A stretch of 64,000 nucleotides of DNA from JBKBII01 sp046299415 (GTDB lineage: Bacteria; Pseudomonadota; Gammaproteobacteria; Ectothiorhodospirales; Ectothiorhodospiraceae), in assembly GCA_046299415.1 (NCBI GenBank), contig JBKBII010000002.1, positions 274,510 through 338,509 on the forward strand, written 5' to 3'. Every line of letters begins with the position of its first letter. Position 1 is the stretch's first letter. A model generated the notes under the pieces. The model had not been told where the DNA came from. It did no database searches and worked only from the letters and a program-made list of their open reading frames with translations. Below, piece by piece: positions 38,437-48,072 of the stretch. Position numbers and translations under genes: made by a program.

Positions 38437-38904
38437 ATGACTGACAAGCCCTCTCATCACGCGGATCCGGAACCGACAGCGTCGACCCCGGCAGGCGCCA
38501 ATCCGACATCCAACCGACGGGCCGCTCGTATTTTCGACGTCGGCAATCTGCTTGCGATAGGCGCTGCCGGAGTTCCTCTCTGGCTGGCCGCGCCGGGTGT
38601 CGGTCTAGGCACCATCCTCGCCGCGATTTTTGGCATCGTGCCACTCGTATTGTGGTTCGGGGCCTCAATGATGGTCTACGCCTTCAACAGCCACCACCCC
38701 CATCCGCTAGTGCGTCGTTACACCCAGTGGGCGGCCTACCGCTATTACGCGTTGATGGGATCCTTGATTGTCGTCGGAACCTTCTTCCCACCGGATCTTA
38801 ACTACTATCGCGGCTATTGGCTGTTCGCCGCCGCCATCATGATTCCCTGGACCCTGCACGCTCTGTGGCAATCCAGCCGAGAAGACTGGCGCCTGGCGCA
38901 TTGA
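38437..38904 (+). CDS. Small membrane protein of unknown function
   Basis: A 155-residue protein with a Pro/Thr-rich N-terminus and four predicted membrane helices (around residues 38-53, 56-78, 97-115 and 125-145). I do not recognise the family. The ATG at 38437 is one choice; an ATG 14 codons upstream (38395) is also in frame, and neither has a strong ribosome site. It ends 55 bases before bioB and may share its transcript. Confidence 0.6.
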   Translation: MTDKPSHHADPEPTASTPAGANPTSNRRAARIFDVGNLLAIGAAGVPLWLAAPGVGLGTILAAIFGIVPLVLWFGASMMVYAFNSHHPHPLVRRYTQWAAYRYYALMGSLIVVGTFFPPDLNYYRGYWLFAAAIMIPWTLHALWQSSREDWRLAH

Positions 38905-38959
38905 CGATCACGTGCCTGGCACCGCCCCTGATCGACGACCACTGACCGCGAGTTCTTCG

Positions 38960-39985
38960 ATGACTTCAGCTCCAGACAACTGCGACCCTCACACCTCATC
39001 AACCCTGGCTCCCCAAGATGTCAACGCCGTGAAGCGCCACGACTGGAGCATCGACGAGATCATCGAGATTATCGGGCAGCCGCTCAACGATCTGCTGTTT
39101 CGCGCTCATAGCGTTCATCGCCAACGTTTCGACCCCAACGCCATCCAGCGATCGGCGCTGCTGTCCGTCAAGACAGGCGCGTGCCCCGAAGACTGCGCCT
39201 ACTGCCCCCAAAGCGCGCACCACGACGTCGCTCTCGAACGCGAACGCCTGTTACCCCTCGAAGAAGTTTTGCGAGCTGCCCAGTCCGCAAAGGACCAAGG
39301 CGCGAGTCGCTTTTGCATGGGCGCCGCCTGGCGCAATCCAACCGATCGTAATCTCGAACGTATCATCGAGATGGTCGAGGCCGTTCGCGCTGAAGGGCTC
39401 GAAACCTGCGTCACACTTGGCATGCTGACCGACGCCCAAGCCAAGCGACTGGCGGACGCAGGACTCGACTACTACAACCATAACCTTGACACCTCGCCAG
39501 AGTTTTACGGCGAAATCATCACCACACGCACCTATCAGGATCGACTGGAAACACTCGCGCGCGTCCGTGATGCCGGGATTCGCGTCTGCTCGGGCGGAAT
39601 CCTTGGTATGGGCGAATCGCGTCGAGATCGCGCGCGCCTGTTACAGCAACTCGCCAATCTCCCCTGCCACCCTGAGTCGGTCCCGATCAACCAGCTCATT
39701 CGTATCGAAGGCACGCCACTGGCTGACACCGCTGCCCTCGACCCAATCGAATTCGTCCGCACAATCGCCACAGCACGGATCCTGATGCCAAACTCACATG
39801 TGCGCCTGTCCGCCGGGCGTACCGAGATGAGCGACGAACTTCAAGCGCTGTGCTTCTTTGCCGGAGCCAACTCGGTGTTTTACGGCGACAAGTTGTTAAC
39901 GACACCCAATCCCGGCGACGACGCCGATCAGCGACTGTTCGATCGCCTCGGCCTAAACGCCAGTCCGGCACACCTCGGCGCCTAG
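38960..39985 (+). CDS. bioB: Biotin synthase
   Basis: Radical SAM enzyme that inserts sulfur into dethiobiotin. The 341-residue protein has the cluster motif CPEDCAYC (Cys75, Cys79, Cys82), QSAHH, FCMGAAWRNP, CVTLGMLT, YYNHNLDTSPEFY and the RLSAGR arginine that coordinates the second cluster. The ATG at 38960 is favoured; an earlier in-frame ATG adds 16 residues. bioF follows. The rest of the pathway (bioA, bioD, bioC, bioH) is not in the window. Confidence 0.97.
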   Translation: MTSAPDNCDPHTSSTLAPQDVNAVKRHDWSIDEIIEIIGQPLNDLLFRAHSVHRQRFDPNAIQRSALLSVKTGACPEDCAYCPQSAHHDVALERERLLPLEEVLRAAQSAKDQGASRFCMGAAWRNPTDRNLERIIEMVEAVRAEGLETCVTLGMLTDAQAKRLADAGLDYYNHNLDTSPEFYGEIITTRTYQDRLETLARVRDAGIRVCSGGILGMGESRRDRARLLQQLANLPCHPESVPINQLIRIEGTPLADTAALDPIEFVRTIATARILMPNSHVRLSAGRTEMSDELQALCFFAGANSVFYGDKLLTTPNPGDDADQRLFDRLGLNASPAHLGA

Positions 39986-40068
39986 AAGCAGCCCAACCGC
40001 TCGATCGAGTGCGTTATCCGAGCGTCTCACGTCGCGACGCAACAGGACCACCGAAGATTCAGATAGAC

Positions 40069-41409
40069 GTGAAAGAACCGGTCAGTCAGCCCCGCGACAC
40101 CGACACCGCGGCCGAAATCCCTCCCCCCGATGAACCGCTCGACCAGCGCGCTCTGCACGACAAGCGTTACTTACCACCAACGCACAATCGACCAAGCGAA
40201 CTTCTCTCCGCACCGCCCAGCCTGAACGCTGTGGCCCGGGCCTCGATTGCCGCCATCGATCAGGAAGACCGTCGGCGTCAAACCCGACGTCTTGATTCGC
40301 GACAAACGCCGCATCAGCGCATCAACGGACACGAACGCCTCGCGTTTTGCTCCAACGACTATCTCGGTCTCGCAGCCGATCCACGAATCGCGCAAGCTGC
40401 GATGGCGGCTGCCGCGACCTATGGCGTTGGTGCCGGTGCCGCCCATCTGATCAATGGCCATCACGCCGAGCACGAGGCGCTCGAGACCGAACTCGCGCAA
40501 GCGACGCGACGCGAAGCCGCGCTACTGTTCTCGACAGGCTACATGGCCAACATCGGCGTGCTGCAGACACTCTCCGATCGTCACACCGTGGTGTTTGAAG
40601 ATCGCCTGAACCATGCCTCGCTGATCGATGCCGCCCGGATTCAACGCGCATCAACCCAGCGTTATGACCACGGCGACGCCCATCATCTTGCCGCTCGCCT
40701 AACCGCTCGTGCGCCGAGGCGACGGCGTCACGAACGCTGGATCATCGTTACCGATGGCGTTTTTTCGATGGACGGCGACATCGCACCACTCCCCGCCCTC
40801 GTCGAGCTCGCACAACGCTTTGACGCGTGGTTGGTCGTCGACGACGCGCATGGGTTTGGCGTTCTGGGTCATCACGGCGGCGGCACACTCGACAGCCTTC
40901 AACTCTGCGCCGCCCAAGTGCCGGTGCTGATTGCGACGCTCGGCAAAGCCCTCGGAACAGCGGGCGCCTTCATCGCCGGCGACAAAACCCTCATCGAATG
41001 GATCCGCCAACGAGCCCGAACCTACATCTACACCACCGCACAACCCCCGCTCATTGCGGCAGCAACACGTGCCGCGCTCGCGATCATGCGCGACGAACCC
41101 CAGCGGCGCGCATCGCTGCAACGCCATATTGCCAAATTCACTCAAGCGATCGATCGCACCGACCTTGAACGAATGCCGTCGTCGACGCCCATCCAGCCCA
41201 TCAAGGTACCGGGCGGACACGATGCTGACGCCGTCGCGTGGGCGCAACGCCTCGACGATCTCGGTCTGTTGGTACCCGCGATCCGCTCGCCGACCGTACC
41301 GAGTGGTCAATCCCGGCTGCGGGTCACGCTCAGCGCCGCCCACACCGACGCGGACATTGAGCACTTGATCGATGCTCTGCTTGCGACATCACCGCAGGCG
41401 AGAACCTAA
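40069..41409 (+). CDS. bioF: 8-amino-7-oxononanoate synthase
   Basis: PLP enzyme that joins pimeloyl-ACP (or CoA) and alanine, the first committed ring-building step of biotin synthesis. The sequence has FCSNDYLGLA, GVGAGAAHLINGHHAEHEALE, FSTGYMANIG, VVDDAHGFGVLG and the PLP lysine in IATLGKALGTAGAF. The start is unsure: GTG 40069 gives 446 residues with a disordered Pro-rich lead; GTG 40231 gives 392 residues, close to the usual 384. Neither has a strong ribosome site. It is probably co-transcribed with bioB. Confidence 0.93.
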   Translation: MKEPVSQPRDTDTAAEIPPPDEPLDQRALHDKRYLPPTHNRPSELLSAPPSLNAVARASIAAIDQEDRRRQTRRLDSRQTPHQRINGHERLAFCSNDYLGLAADPRIAQAAMAAAATYGVGAGAAHLINGHHAEHEALETELAQATRREAALLFSTGYMANIGVLQTLSDRHTVVFEDRLNHASLIDAARIQRASTQRYDHGDAHHLAARLTARAPRRRRHERWIIVTDGVFSMDGDIAPLPALVELAQRFDAWLVVDDAHGFGVLGHHGGGTLDSLQLCAAQVPVLIATLGKALGTAGAFIAGDKTLIEWIRQRARTYIYTTAQPPLIAAATRAALAIMRDEPQRRASLQRHIAKFTQAIDRTDLERMPSSTPIQPIKVPGGHDADAVAWAQRLDDLGLLVPAIRSPTVPSGQSRLRVTLSAAHTDADIEHLIDALLATSPQART

Positions 41410-41520
41410 AAATCGAATATTTTCAATTTCTTATTTATCAACCACAAGGAATGACCCAATCGCATCAAGCGTCTTGGGAGCACCGTAATTCGCGGGATCC
41501 AAACGCTCGGGAGAACACCC

Positions 41521-42009
41521 ATGCCCTCACGCACGTTGCTTAACGCTCTGCCCCTCGCCGCCGCACTGTTGCTCGCTGGCGGTATCACGGCCACTTCGAC
41601 GGCAAACGCAAAACACGACGGTGAACAAGCCGCCAACGGCTACACGCACCAACGCGTCATTTACCACGTCAACGACTTCCAAAACGCCAACGCATCGCTC
41701 CGCAACATCAACAACCACTTGAACGCCGTGGGCGACGATCACATTGATCTCGTCGTCGTCACGCACGGTTCGGGCATCAACTTTTTGCTTGACGACGCGG
41801 TCGACGCCAGCGGCAACACGTTCGACAACGCAGTGCGCGAATTGGCCGCACGAGGCGTCCGTTTCGAGGTCTGCCGCAACACCCTGACCTCACGCAACCT
41901 CGACGAAAGCGCCTATTCGATGCTCAGCGATATCGTTGAAATCGTGCCTTCTGGCGTAGCGACCGTCGCGCAGAAGCAAATCGAGGGCTACGTCCTCGTC
42001 AAGCCCTGA
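41521..42009 (+). CDS. Exported DsrE/DsrF-family protein
   Basis: A 162-residue periplasmic protein: signal peptide ending STANA, then a DsrE-like fold with RVIYHVNDFQNANASLRNINNHL, IDLVVVTHGSGINFLL and the conserved single Cys118 in FEVCRNTL. Cytoplasmic DsrE relatives carry sulfur on this type of Cys; the exported branch is uncharacterised but frequent in sulfur-metabolising bacteria. The position after bioF, 111 bases on, with its own A/T-rich leader, suggests separate transcription. A hairpin follows. Confidence 0.85.
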   Translation: MPSRTLLNALPLAAALLLAGGITATSTANAKHDGEQAANGYTHQRVIYHVNDFQNANASLRNINNHLNAVGDDHIDLVVVTHGSGINFLLDDAVDASGNTFDNAVRELAARGVRFEVCRNTLTSRNLDESAYSMLSDIVEIVPSGVATVAQKQIEGYVLVKP

Positions 42010-42331
42010 TCTGCCCGCCCAGCGGCCTTTGCGCGATCCGCACCGCCCACCGGCGGCAGGCCTAATCGCCCACAACCGAAGGCCTTGCTGCTGAACCAGC
42101 AGCGAGGCCTTCAAGCCAATTCGAGCAGAGATCACGGGTTACGGCCGGCCTCGTGCCGCCCACCCTTGGGCCTCAAGCCCTTCACCACAGCCCGCGAATC
42201 CCCAGAGATAACTCCGCGCTGCAGAACGCGATCACGGCTTCGATGAAGCGCAAATCATTCATCGACTCGCCGGCCCGACTCGCTCAAACCAAATCAAAAG
42301 GCGGGGCCAGAAATCGCCGCATTACGGCCAT
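42010..42331. other. Intergenic region between the DsrE gene and ampD
   Basis: Convergent genes. The stretch holds the hairpin at 42078-42112; no gene is seen. Confidence 0.4.
42078..42112 (+). terminator. Hairpin after the exported DsrE gene
   Basis: Arms GAAGGCCTTGCTGCT and AGCAGCGAGGCCTTC pair with one mismatch around a five-base loop. There is no T tract. It begins 69 bases after the stop codon. Confidence 0.6.
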
Positions 42332-42976
42332 TTACCCGACATCACGCTCGACGATCATCGCACTGGCGGCATCAGCGGCAGCGAGTAAGCGATCGTCATC
42401 AAAAAAAGGTCCGGGGTCGGTTTTACGGCCAGGAGCAATTGCACTGTGATGAGCCACTGCCTCGCGCGTCAATGTTGGCTCAACCTGCCAGAGCCACGCA
42501 AGCAAACGCCCACCAGCGATGTATTGGGCCGACGTGAACGCCTCGTCATCACAGCCCTCGAATTCGATGCCGACCGAAAAGTCATTGCAACGAGGGCGTC
42601 CGTTCCACTCCGAAACGCCTGCATGCCAGGCACGCGCCGACGTCGGCACGAACTGCGTCACCGCGCCATCACGCGCAACGAGAAAATGCGCCGACACGCG
42701 CAAATCAACCAGCCCAGAAAAATACGGATCCGCATCAGGGTTGATCTGATTGGTGAACAGACGCTCGATCCAGCCACCACCATAACGACCCGGTGGCAGA
42801 CTGATCGCATGAAGCACCACAAGTTCGACCCGCGCACCCTCGGGCCGAGCATCCTGATTGGGGCTGATGACGCGACGGGCCTGTGGCCACCACACGCCAT
42901 CGCGCATCTCGCTGCCCGGCGGCTCAGCACCTGATGCTTCAGTGCCGGGTGCTCCGGCCTCGACCGCCGGCGTCAT
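42332..42976 (-). CDS. ampD: 1,6-anhydro-N-acetylmuramyl-L-alanine amidase
   Basis: Cytoplasmic zinc amidase that removes the peptide from anhydromuropeptides during wall recycling and thereby affects AmpR-type beta-lactamase control. The sequence has RRVISPNQDARPEG, VVLHAISLPPG (zinc His), FLVARDGAVTQFVPTSARAWHAG, DFSVGIEFEG and HHSAIAPGRKTDPGPFFD with the other ligands and catalytic Lys. The ATG at 42976 has GAGG five bases upstream; 42994 and 42907 are alternatives. The frame could extend to 43144 but overlaps the lipoprotein gene. Confidence 0.93.
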   Translation of the reverse strand: MTPAVEAGAPGTEASGAEPPGSEMRDGVWWPQARRVISPNQDARPEGARVELVVLHAISLPPGRYGGGWIERLFTNQINPDADPYFSGLVDLRVSAHFLVARDGAVTQFVPTSARAWHAGVSEWNGRPRCNDFSVGIEFEGCDDEAFTSAQYIAGGRLLAWLWQVEPTLTREAVAHHSAIAPGRKTDPGPFFDDDRLLAAADAASAMIVERDVG

Positions 42977-43008
42977 CAGCGCCTCAGGCTTCATCGCAAC
43001 GACGATCC

Positions 43009-43197
43009 TCAGCGATTGCGGTCCGCGGCCCGCTCGATCGCTTCGCCTCCGCGCTGAATATCTTGTCCCAGCCCCGCGGTTGTACTGCAACCGACAACGC
43101 CCCCGCCGAATAGAATCACCAGCAGAGCGGTCGTGCCGATCCACAACCCTGCGCCGCGCAACGCCAGTGTCCGCCCACTATCTTTGCCGATCCGCAT
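43009..43197 (-). CDS. Entericidin-like small lipoprotein
   Basis: A 62-residue precursor with one hydrophobic helix and a lipobox-like GVVGC (Cys37), followed by STTAGLGQDIQRGGEAIERAADRN, which matches the entericidin A/B tail. The mature lipopeptide would be about 26 residues. AGGAAGGG lies just upstream of the ATG. It is encoded 32 bases before ampD on the same strand. Enterobacterial entericidins come as a toxin/antidote pair; only one copy is visible here. Confidence 0.78.
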   Translation of the reverse strand: MRIGKDSGRTLALRGAGLWIGTTALLVILFGGGVVGCSTTAGLGQDIQRGGEAIERAADRNR

Positions 43198-43784
43198 CGC
43201 CCTTCCTCCGTTTGATTAACTGAACAACCACCCATCGCGGTCGCCCGCACAGGCCATCGGGCGCCAGCGCCCAGCCACCGATCTGCTCGGCCGAGTTGAA
43301 CACGCGAGGCTGATTCTGCCGTGAATCTAACGCCTCGTAACAGTCCTTCGTTCAAGCTCAGTGGCCCAACCCCGAAGGCCAGGTCTGCCGGCCAACTTCC
43401 CTCAGCCGGCCCGTCTGAGGTTCATCGATGCTCAACGCATTCGACTCACCGTCAAACACATCCGAACCAAGATGATTTGACGTGCCGTCGACTCAACTTG
43501 AGGACTCAACTCGACATTCGACGACCACGCTCACCAAGCCCCAGGCGAAGAATCCAGACATCACAAAGGCTTCCGTCGTTGCCGAAGCGCTCACGAAAGC
43601 CGCAAAGAAGTCATCGCGCGAAGCGCAAGGAGCGCAGCGACCGAAACACCACCCGCTGTGCTGCAATAGCGCAAGTATTGTGCAACGGAGCGATGCGCCC
43701 ATGCAGCAATTTATCCGTCGCTTCCCTAGTATTCGCGACACTGATTCTGCAGTGCCCGCGCCCTAGATCCAGATCGCGGCAACG
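43198..43784. other. Intergenic region between the lipoprotein gene and the helicase gene
   Basis: About 590 bases between divergent genes. A 94-codon frame at 43482-43766 exists but has no domain, so it is not called. Confidence 0.35.
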
Positions 43785-45920
43785 ATGACTCATCCTCGGG
43801 GCCCCGCAAACCTCATGTTCAATTCCACGAACCCTACCGCAACGCCACCGCAGGCCTCCATGCTCGAGGGCCTCAACCCCCAGCAGCGTCGCGCCGTCGA
43901 AATCACGGACCGACCCCTGCTCGTAATCGCGGGCGCCGGGTCCGGTAAGACACGCGTCATCACGGAAAAAATTGCCTATCTGATCGAGCAGCGACGGCTG
44001 CCACCGCGCAACATCGTCGCGATCACCTTCACCAACAAGGCCGCGCGCGAGATGCAAGAGCGACTGCGTGGACGACTCGCCGCGAATCAACGTCGCGGTC
44101 TCACGGTGTCGACCTTCCACACCTTCGGACTACGATTCCTGCGCGCTGAGCTCAAGGCCTGCGGGCGTCGATCCGGCTTTTCGATCCTTGATGCACAAGA
44201 CACTCGCCAACTGCTGTCCGAGCTTGTCCATCGCAGGGACGACGCCCCCGAAATCGATCTCGCCCGCAACATCATTTCGGGATGGAAAAATGACGGCCTC
44301 GATCCTGGAAGCGCGCTGGCCTGCGCCGAAACGGAATTTGACGCCCGCATCGCACAGCTCTTCGCAAACTATGAGCAAGCGCTGGTCGCCTACAACGCGG
44401 TCGACTTTGACGATTTGATTCGCCTACCGGTCGCCGCACTCGCCGACTCCGACCTGCGAGACCGCTGGCAACAGCGTATCCGTCACCTGCTCGTCGACGA
44501 ATATCAAGACACCAACGGCTCCCAGTACAAACTGGTCAGGCTGCTCGCAGGGGCGGTGACACCGATCACCGTTGTCGGCGACGACGACCAATCCATCTAC
44601 GCCTGGCGCGGCGCACGGCCCGAAAACCTCGCGCGCCTGGCCCAGGACTTCCCGCGCCTCGAAACGATTGCCCTCGAACAAAACTACCGCTCGACCGAAA
44701 CCATCCTCGACGCCGCCAATGCGCTGATCGCGAATAACCCACACGTTTTCGACAAACGACTGTGGAGCCAACTCGGCACAGGCGAACCCATCCGCGTGCT
44801 CGCCTGTGACGACGAAGCCGACGAAGCCGCGCGCATCGTGGCCGAGATTCAAAGCGAGCGCTTCCGGACCAGACGCGCCTGGTCAGACTTCGCCATCCTC
44901 TATCGCTCGAACTTCCAGGCCCGCTCATTCGAAAAGCTGCTGCGCGAACAGGACATTCCGTATCGAGTATCGGGCGGCACCGGTTTTTTCGAGTACCAGG
45001 AAGTCAAAGACCTCGTCGGCTACCTGCGGCTGATCGCCAACCCCGACGACGATCCCGCATTCTTGCGCATCATCAACACGCCACGACGCGAAATCGGCCC
45101 CGCGACGCTCGCAAAACTGGGGCACTTCGCCGCCACGCGGGGCTGCTCTCTTGCCCGCGCCGCCGGCTCACTCGGTGCCGCACAACACCTTGATGCCCGC
45201 GCTCACGCCCGCCTCAACGACTTCGCCGACCGCGTGGCAGAGCTGCGCCACAGCGCAGAGACCACCCCGCCGGCAGTGCTGGCGTACCGACTGGTGGAAG
45301 AATTTGGCCTCGACGCATGGCTCATCGAATCGAGCCCGAATCCGAAAGCCGGCGAGCGCCGCATCGAACGTCTGCGCGAATTCATCGGCTGGATCGATCG
45401 CGCGACGAATCGCGCACGTATTCAAGCCGAAGCCGACGCCGGCGGCGGTGAAGAGTTCGTCACGCTCGACGACGAAACGCCCCATCTGACGCTGGCCCAA
45501 CTGCTGGCCCGCATCTCTCTCGCCGACGTCCTCGAACGCCGCGACGACGTCGACGATCGCGTACAACTGATGACCCTGCATACTGCCAAAGGCCTTGAGT
45601 TTCCGGTTGTTTTTCTCGTCGGCTTCGAAGAAGAACTCTTGCCCCACGCACAGTCCATCGCCGACGAAGCCATCGAAGAGGAACGTCGTCTAGCCTACGT
45701 CGGCATCACGCGAGCGCGCGAACGACTTTTTTTGAGCCATGTCGGCACGCGGCGGCGCGCGGGGGAAGACAGCCCCTGCGAACCCTCTAGATTCCTGAGT
45801 GAGATACCCGCCCACCTGCTTGCTGGTGATCCGACTCCAGGAAGCGCCGCAGCCGAACAAACGCGCGAACTCACCGCCCGAGCCCACCTTGCCGGCCTCA
45901 AAGCCCTATTGAGCGACTGA
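43785..45920 (+). CDS. rep: ATP-dependent DNA helicase Rep (UvrD/Rep family)
   Basis: A 3'-5' superfamily 1A helicase that helps replication forks past obstacles. Motifs in order: Q-motif LNPQQRRAV, motif I GAGSGKT, motif Ia ITFTNKAAREM, motif II LVDEYQDTN, motif III DDDQSIYAWRGA, motif IV LEQNYRS, motif V TLHTAKGLEFPVV and motif VI YVGITRARE. The protein is shorter at the C-terminus than UvrD and closest to Rep. The first ATG gives 711 residues; ATG 43815 or 43860 would match Rep start positions better. It has no evident operon partner. Confidence 0.92.
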   Translation: MTHPRGPANLMFNSTNPTATPPQASMLEGLNPQQRRAVEITDRPLLVIAGAGSGKTRVITEKIAYLIEQRRLPPRNIVAITFTNKAAREMQERLRGRLAANQRRGLTVSTFHTFGLRFLRAELKACGRRSGFSILDAQDTRQLLSELVHRRDDAPEIDLARNIISGWKNDGLDPGSALACAETEFDARIAQLFANYEQALVAYNAVDFDDLIRLPVAALADSDLRDRWQQRIRHLLVDEYQDTNGSQYKLVRLLAGAVTPITVVGDDDQSIYAWRGARPENLARLAQDFPRLETIALEQNYRSTETILDAANALIANNPHVFDKRLWSQLGTGEPIRVLACDDEADEAARIVAEIQSERFRTRRAWSDFAILYRSNFQARSFEKLLREQDIPYRVSGGTGFFEYQEVKDLVGYLRLIANPDDDPAFLRIINTPRREIGPATLAKLGHFAATRGCSLARAAGSLGAAQHLDARAHARLNDFADRVAELRHSAETTPPAVLAYRLVEEFGLDAWLIESSPNPKAGERRIERLREFIGWIDRATNRARIQAEADAGGGEEFVTLDDETPHLTLAQLLARISLADVLERRDDVDDRVQLMTLHTAKGLEFPVVFLVGFEEELLPHAQSIADEAIEEERRLAYVGITRARERLFLSHVGTRRRAGEDSPCEPSRFLSEIPAHLLAGDPTPGSAAAEQTRELTARAHLAGLKALLSD

Positions 45921-46044
45921 AACGGACATCCGGAGCGCGCTCAGCGCGTCGACCGTATCGCGCACCAGTCAACCGCTGCCACGATCAGCCAACAGCGCAA
46001 CTCGACAGTCCGGCAGCCTTCACCGTCCGATCAGAACCTTTCGG

Positions 46045-48072
46045 TCATACCCTGAAGCGCCCGAGGACGGCCTCAACCGCAGACTGCAACTCGGCCAGGC
46101 GATCGGCCTCGACACCCACTTCTCCGAGCGTATCGAGCAAGGTCTGAAGGGCATCGCTGGCACGCTGGAGATTACTGGCGATCTCCTCGACCACTGCACT
46201 TTGCTGCTGCGTTGCCGACGCATTCTCGGCGGCTCGCTCGACGATCTCGCGGACAGCCGTCTCGATCGCGTGTAACCCGCCATTCACGTTGGCCGTACGC
46301 TCCATCGTCGTCTCGGCATCATCGACGCTTGCCTGCATGCGGCCCACCGCATCGTCCGCAGCGCGGCGCAGCCGCTCGATCATGTCTTGTATTTCTTCGG
46401 TCGATTTTTGCGTCCGAGTTGCGAGCTGACGCACCTCGTCCGCCACCACGGCAAAACCGCGGCCGTGCTCACCGGCGCGCGCAGCCTCGATCGCCGCATT
46501 CAACGCCAACAAATTGGTCTGCTCGGCGATTTCACGAATCACGTTGACGACTTGAGTGATATGCCGACTCGAGTCCCCAAGATCGCGCACCGTCGAAGCC
46601 GCCCCCTCGATCTGCGCCAATAACCCGGACATCGAGCGATTGGTCTCGCCCATCAACGCCAGACCCTGCGTCACCTTTCCCGCCGCACCTTCGGCGGCAT
46701 CGGCACCAAGTCGGGTGTTGCGAGCGATCTCCTCGGCACTGGCGCCGAGTTCCTGCGCGGCAGAGGCCACCATCTCGAGATCAGCACGCTGGTCACGCAG
46801 ACATGTCAGCGCACCCTCGGCACCCGTCTCGAGACGCTGCGCCACCGGTGCGAGTGCAGCCGCCGCCGCACGCGTCTCTGTCACCGTCTCGCCCAGTCGC
46901 GCCTGGAACCGATTGAAGGCCGACGCGATCTGATTCAGCTCGGCCAAGGAACTCGCCGGCAAACGCTGGGTGAGATCGGCATCCGCAGTATCGAGCTGCG
47001 CAAGCGCCGCGATCGTGTTACGCAACCCCTGATGGATCCCGCCGATCATGAAGACGCCCACGATGACGAAACCGACAATGAACAGCGCGACACCCGTCCA
47101 CGCCACCCACTGAGCGCGCACGGCGACGGCGTCTGCTTGCGCGGTGCGCTCGTCCAGGTCTCGAGTGATCGCTTGCCGCAGTATCGTCGTGGTCTGGTCG
47201 ACGTCGACACGTAGCGGCGCAAAAGTATCCGTCAACAACGCACGGTCGCGAAAAGCCTGATGACTTCCATGCACCGCAACCAATTCCGGCAGGATCACCT
47301 TTAGACGATCGACGGCCTCTTCGATCTCCTCGAGCAACACGACTTGCTCAAAATCGATGGCCTCGTCTTGCGACGCGATCGCAGCGATATCCTGTTCGAC
47401 CTGTGCGATGGAAAAATCGATGTTATCGGCAAAGCTCTGCGTTCTAAATGCAATGAAACCGCGAATATTGGCCGTGATGTTGACCGCCTGAATACGCAGG
47501 TTTTGTAACGCTTCAAGTCGCGGCTCCGATCGCTCACCCAACGGCCTTTGGCTCTCGATCGCGACCATCTGCGCCGCGGCACCCGATATCGACATCGTCG
47601 CAGGATTGATTTCGCGATTGGCGAGTGCCAGCGCCGGCATGCGATACGCCTCGTCCTCGCTCATTCGTTGGACCGGCTCGAGGGACTCGACAAATACGCG
47701 ATGTGCCCGTTCGAAGGCCGCCAACGCCTCGGACGCTGCCGCATCGTAAGGCTGTACCGCCAGCGCGAGCTGACGCTCCAGACCTTGGGCCAGCAAGCGA
47801 CGATCTTCGTCGAACGCTTCGATGGTCTGTTCAATCGCGGAAATTCCTTGGCCATCGCGCTGAACCAAAGCAAAGGAAAAATCCGTGATCAAAGCCGTCG
47901 CCCGCGCCTGCGTCCGATCAAGCTGACGCACGATTTCCTGAGCCTCAGCCTGCTGCTCGATCGCTTGGCTGTAACGATGGGTCGCCCACTGCGACAACAA
48001 CATCGTGCTTGCCAAAGCCGCCACAGCTAGAGCGAAGCCTGCCGAGAGAAGCCACCTGATCGATACGCGCAT
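46045..48072 (-). CDS. Methyl-accepting chemotaxis protein
   Basis: A 675-residue inner-membrane receptor. Helix 1 spans about 7-28, a periplasmic all-helical sensor domain runs to about 323, helix 2 spans about 324-345, then HAMP and a cytoplasmic signalling coiled coil with the hairpin tip IREIAEQTNLLALNAAIEAA, RGFAVVADEVRQLATRT. It signals to CheA/CheW about an unknown ligand; no che genes are nearby. The ATG at 48072 is preferred since the membrane helix follows directly and GAAGAG precedes it; the longer frame adds 36 charged residues. Confidence 0.93.
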   Translation of the reverse strand: MRVSIRWLLSAGFALAVAALASTMLLSQWATHRYSQAIEQQAEAQEIVRQLDRTQARATALITDFSFALVQRDGQGISAIEQTIEAFDEDRRLLAQGLERQLALAVQPYDAAASEALAAFERAHRVFVESLEPVQRMSEDEAYRMPALALANREINPATMSISGAAAQMVAIESQRPLGERSEPRLEALQNLRIQAVNITANIRGFIAFRTQSFADNIDFSIAQVEQDIAAIASQDEAIDFEQVVLLEEIEEAVDRLKVILPELVAVHGSHQAFRDRALLTDTFAPLRVDVDQTTTILRQAITRDLDERTAQADAVAVRAQWVAWTGVALFIVGFVIVGVFMIGGIHQGLRNTIAALAQLDTADADLTQRLPASSLAELNQIASAFNRFQARLGETVTETRAAAAALAPVAQRLETGAEGALTCLRDQRADLEMVASAAQELGASAEEIARNTRLGADAAEGAAGKVTQGLALMGETNRSMSGLLAQIEGAASTVRDLGDSSRHITQVVNVIREIAEQTNLLALNAAIEAARAGEHGRGFAVVADEVRQLATRTQKSTEEIQDMIERLRRAADDAVGRMQASVDDAETTMERTANVNGGLHAIETAVREIVERAAENASATQQQSAVVEEIASNLQRASDALQTLLDTLGEVGVEADRLAELQSAVEAVLGRFRV

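Noticed and set aside
43482..43766. A 94-codon frame before rep
   Set aside because: It starts with GTG without a ribosome site and has low-complexity sequence with no known domain.
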